Positions 62,028 to 64,000 of a stretch of DNA of 64,000 nucleotides are shown here, piece by piece. The stretch's first letter is position 1, and each line of letters begins with the position of its first letter. Source of the DNA: Mesorhizobium sp. AR07 (lineage in GTDB: Bacteria; Pseudomonadota; Alphaproteobacteria; Rhizobiales; Rhizobiaceae); the NCBI RefSeq assembly GCF_024746815.1, contig NZ_CP080525.1:6070501-6134500 (forward strand), in the 5' to 3' direction. Under the pieces are notes generated by a model. That model made no database searches and was not told where the DNA came from. It saw only the letters and a program-made list of their open reading frames with translations. Made by a program: the position numbers and the translations under genes.

Positions 62028-62995
62028 AATGCGGAGCTGCTCTTGGCCGTAGCGGCCTTCGCCCGTTTGCCAAACCGTGGCCTGTCGCCGAACAGGCCGT
62101 TCGGCCGGATCAGCAGGATGACGCAGAGCATGACGCCGATGGCGGCGATCTGCAGGGCGGCCGCGCGGGCCTGCTGCTCCGGCGGGAAAAGCACGCTGGT
62201 CAAGGTGCCCGATCCTGCCCATATCGCCCAGACCAGGATGCTGCCGATAACCGCGCCGAGATTGCTGCCCGAGCCGCCGACAATCAGCATCACCCAGACC
62301 TGGAAGGTCAGGATCGGCAGGTAATTGTCCGGCGCGATGAAGCCGGTGAAATGCGCCTGCAGCGCACCGGCCAGCGCCATGATGGCGCCGCCGACGGCAA
62401 AGGCCTGGACGCGGTAGAAGCGCGCGCTCTTGCCCAGCGAGATCGCCGCCCGCTCGTCCTCGCGCAGCGCCTTCAGCACCCGGCCCCATGGGCTGCGCGA
62501 CAGGTGCTCCAAAGCGAGATAGACGATCAGGGTCACCGCCGAAACAACCGCAAGGTTGGACAGGTTGAACAGCAGCGGCGTCTCGGCGAGGCTGCCGAAG
62601 GGGCGCGGGATGAAGCCGATGCCGAACGGGCCGCCGGTCAATCTCTGCGCGTTGAGCGCGATCAACTGCACGACGACGGCAACACCGAACGTGGTGATCG
62701 CCAGGTAGTCGGATCGCAGCCGCAGCGTCGCCATGCCGGTGAGTGCTGCGGCGATGCCGCCGACGACCATGGCGCCGAGCCAGCCGACGAGGATCGGCAG
62801 GCCGAAGCCACCCAGCCGCGCGGCATCGTCCGGTGTGGTCAGCAGCGCCGAGGTATAGGCGCCGATGGCGACGAAGCCGGCGAGGCCGACATTGAACAGG
62901 CCGGTCAGTCCCCACTGCAGGTTGAGCCCCAGCGTGACCAGCGAAAAGATCAGCGCGGTGGTCAGGAAGAAGGCGCCGTAGCCGAGCAGGTCCAT
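62024..62995 (-). CDS. Branched-chain-type ABC transporter permease (LivM type)
   Basis: The 323-residue product has the LivM pattern LGLNLQWGLTGLFNVGLAGF, RLRSDYLAITTFGVAVVV, MLIVGGSGSNLGAVIGSILV, with a basic tail. ATG 62995 overlaps the LivH stop (ATGA). The longer open frame upstream lies antisense to the LivH gene and is not used. The cargo is probably an amine or amino acid derivative, given the oxidase downstream. Confidence 0.92.
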   Translation of the reverse strand: MDLLGYGAFFLTTALIFSLVTLGLNLQWGLTGLFNVGLAGFVAIGAYTSALLTTPDDAARLGGFGLPILVGWLGAMVVGGIAAALTGMATLRLRSDYLAITTFGVAVVVQLIALNAQRLTGGPFGIGFIPRPFGSLAETPLLFNLSNLAVVSAVTLIVYLALEHLSRSPWGRVLKALREDERAAISLGKSARFYRVQAFAVGGAIMALAGALQAHFTGFIAPDNYLPILTFQVWVMLIVGGSGSNLGAVIGSILVWAIWAGSGTLTSVLFPPEQQARAAALQIAAIGVMLCVILLIRPNGLFGDRPRFGKRAKAATAKSSSAL

Positions 62996-63903
62996 CAGCG
63001 TTCCCTCACACCAAAAAGGCCGATCGGCCGCACAAACAGCACCGCCATCAGGATGATGAAGGAGACAGCGGCGCGCCATTCGGCGCCGATCAGCTGCACC
63101 GCGCCCGCTTCGGCGAGCCCGATGATCAGGCCGCCGAGGACCGCACCGGGGATGCTGCCGATGCCGCCCAGAATGGCGGCGGCGAACATCGGCAGCAGCA
63201 TGTCGAAGCCCATGAACGGGCGGATCTGCACCAGAATGCCGATCATCACGCCGGCCACGCAGGCCAGCGCCCCGCCGATGATCCAGGCGACGCGCACCAC
63301 ACTGGCGACGTCGATGCCGACGATGCGGGCCAGTGCCGCATTCTGGCTCAAGGCCTGCATCGAGCGGCCGGTTTGCGTGCGTGTCATCAACAGATGCACG
63401 CCGAGCACCAGCACGGCGGTCAGCAGCAGCAAGGCGATCTGGTCGGGCGTGATGCGGATGCCGAAGCCGACCGGCATGGCGATCTGGATCGCCCGGCTGA
63501 AATAGGTCGGGCGCGAGGTGAAGGTGAATTCGAGCAGGCTTCTGAGCGCCATCGAGGCGCCGAAACTCGCCATCACCACGATGATCGCCTGGCCCTGCGA
63601 GCGCAGTCGCGCAAACAGCAGCTTGTCGAGCAGCAGTGCCAGGAGCGCGGTAAATGCCATGCCGATGATCAACGCGACAAGGAGCGGCCAGCCGAAGGAC
63701 AGCGGTGCGATCGGCGCCACCTTGCCGACTGTCGCGCCGATGGCGCTGACGACGGCCAGCGTCGCGTAGCTGCCCCAGGCCATGAAGTCGCCATGGGCGA
63801 AGTTGGAGAAGCGCAGGATCGAATAGGTGAGCGTCACGCCGATGGCGCCGAGGCCGATCATCGAACCGGTCAAAAGCCCGTCGACGACGAATTGCAGGTT
63901 CAT
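62995..63903 (-). CDS. Branched-chain-type ABC transporter permease (LivH type)
   Basis: The 302-residue product shows LivH features GAIGVTLTYSILRFSNFAHG and AAILGGIGSIPGAVLGGLII. ATG 63903 overlaps the stop of the ATPase gene at the right edge (ATGA). It is the permease partner of the LivM-type protein. Confidence 0.92.
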   Translation of the reverse strand: MNLQFVVDGLLTGSMIGLGAIGVTLTYSILRFSNFAHGDFMAWGSYATLAVVSAIGATVGKVAPIAPLSFGWPLLVALIIGMAFTALLALLLDKLLFARLRSQGQAIIVVMASFGASMALRSLLEFTFTSRPTYFSRAIQIAMPVGFGIRITPDQIALLLLTAVLVLGVHLLMTRTQTGRSMQALSQNAALARIVGIDVASVVRVAWIIGGALACVAGVMIGILVQIRPFMGFDMLLPMFAAAILGGIGSIPGAVLGGLIIGLAEAGAVQLIGAEWRAAVSFIILMAVLFVRPIGLFGVRER

Positions 63904-64000
63904 GCCGCGCCTCCCTTCCCAGCGTGCAATGTCTTTTCTGCCTTGAGGGGGCGCTGGCCAAGATAGAGTTCGGCGACCACCGGGTCGTTCCACAATTCGG
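63900..64000 (-). CDS. LivF-type ABC ATPase, C-terminal end (rest beyond window)
   Basis: Only the last 33 codons are present, reading ELWNDPVVAELYLGQ and then a basic tail ending AGKGGAA. The NDPVVAELYLG motif is the usual LivF C-terminus. The stop overlaps the LivH start, so the importer operon continues to the right with at least one ATPase and presumably a second ATPase and a binding protein. Confidence 0.82.
   Translation of the reverse strand, partial: ELWNDPVVAELYLGQRPLKAEKTLHAGKGGAA

Noticed and set aside
1..64000. tRNA, rRNA, riboswitch or integrated phage
   Set aside because: I found no cloverleaf, rRNA signature, conserved riboswitch core, integrase or structural phage gene on either strand; a covariance-model search could still find a small RNA.

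Overview
The window is high-GC DNA from an alphaproteobacterium, most likely a member of the Rhizobiales close to Mesorhizobium or Sinorhizobium. The evidence is the codon use, the closely packed operons of ABC importers next to catabolic enzymes, an imp-type type VI secretion pair, and a 2-aminoethylphosphonate locus whose catalytic residues fall at the numbering I recall for the Sinorhizobium meliloti enzymes. I see no rRNA, tRNA, CRISPR array, insertion sequence or phage gene. The assignment rests on gene content only.

Layout. 1-4019: edge of a type VI secretion locus (tssA, cut by the window edge, divergent from clpV). 4020-6305: a scar where the 3' end of a lost minus-strand gene abuts a SWIM/DUF6880-type protein lacking its N-terminus, followed by a nucleotidyltransferase-like gene. 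6477-13181: GntR and DeoR regulators and two dimethylglycine/sarcosine-dehydrogenase-like genes, both broken as read and both carrying an identical 33-bp promoter element. 13178-26759: a phosphonate locus with a LysR regulator, a Na/phosphate symporter, phnW-phnA-phnY, a pbfA-like PLP lyase, a 2-hydroxyacid dehydrogenase and the phnSTUV importer. 26775-35939: a sugar-acid locus with a MaoC protein, a Gfo/Idh dehydrogenase, a mutarotase, an enolase-superfamily dehydratase, a CUT1 sugar importer, an IclR regulator and a lactonase-like amidohydrolase. 35965-40641: a ribose-type importer whose ATPase is split into two genes. 40667-43570: a binding-protein-like gene without a signal peptide, a CaiB CoA-transferase and a MaoC protein. 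43758-47010: a beta-propeller lactonase, a Tim44-like protein, a zinc-ribbon protein and a CocE hydrolase remnant. 47102-55523: a Liv/Urt-type importer with an acetylpolyamine-amidohydrolase-like enzyme and a MalT-like LuxR regulator. 55524-64000: a GNAT enzyme, then an M20 deacylase - APH kinase - phospho-lyase - GntR operon facing a FAD amine oxidase with another Liv importer that runs off the right edge.

Most modules pair one importer with the enzymes for its cargo and a local regulator, as expected for a soil or root-associated scavenger. The phosphonate module is the best understood: PhnSTUV imports 2-aminoethylphosphonate, PhnW makes phosphonoacetaldehyde, PhnY oxidises it to phosphonoacetate, and PhnA releases acetate and phosphate. 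A PbfA-like lyase would add the hydroxylated substrate. The least described assemblies are the dehydrogenase pair with its shared operator next to the phosphonate genes, and the deacylase-kinase-phospho-lyase operon with its facing oxidase and importer.

Caution. Six genes contain a reading-frame break of one or a few bases, usually in G/C runs, and one of them also has an in-frame stop. Either the source sequence has indel errors or these accessory loci are decaying. Raw reads would decide, so I annotate full-length products and state each break.
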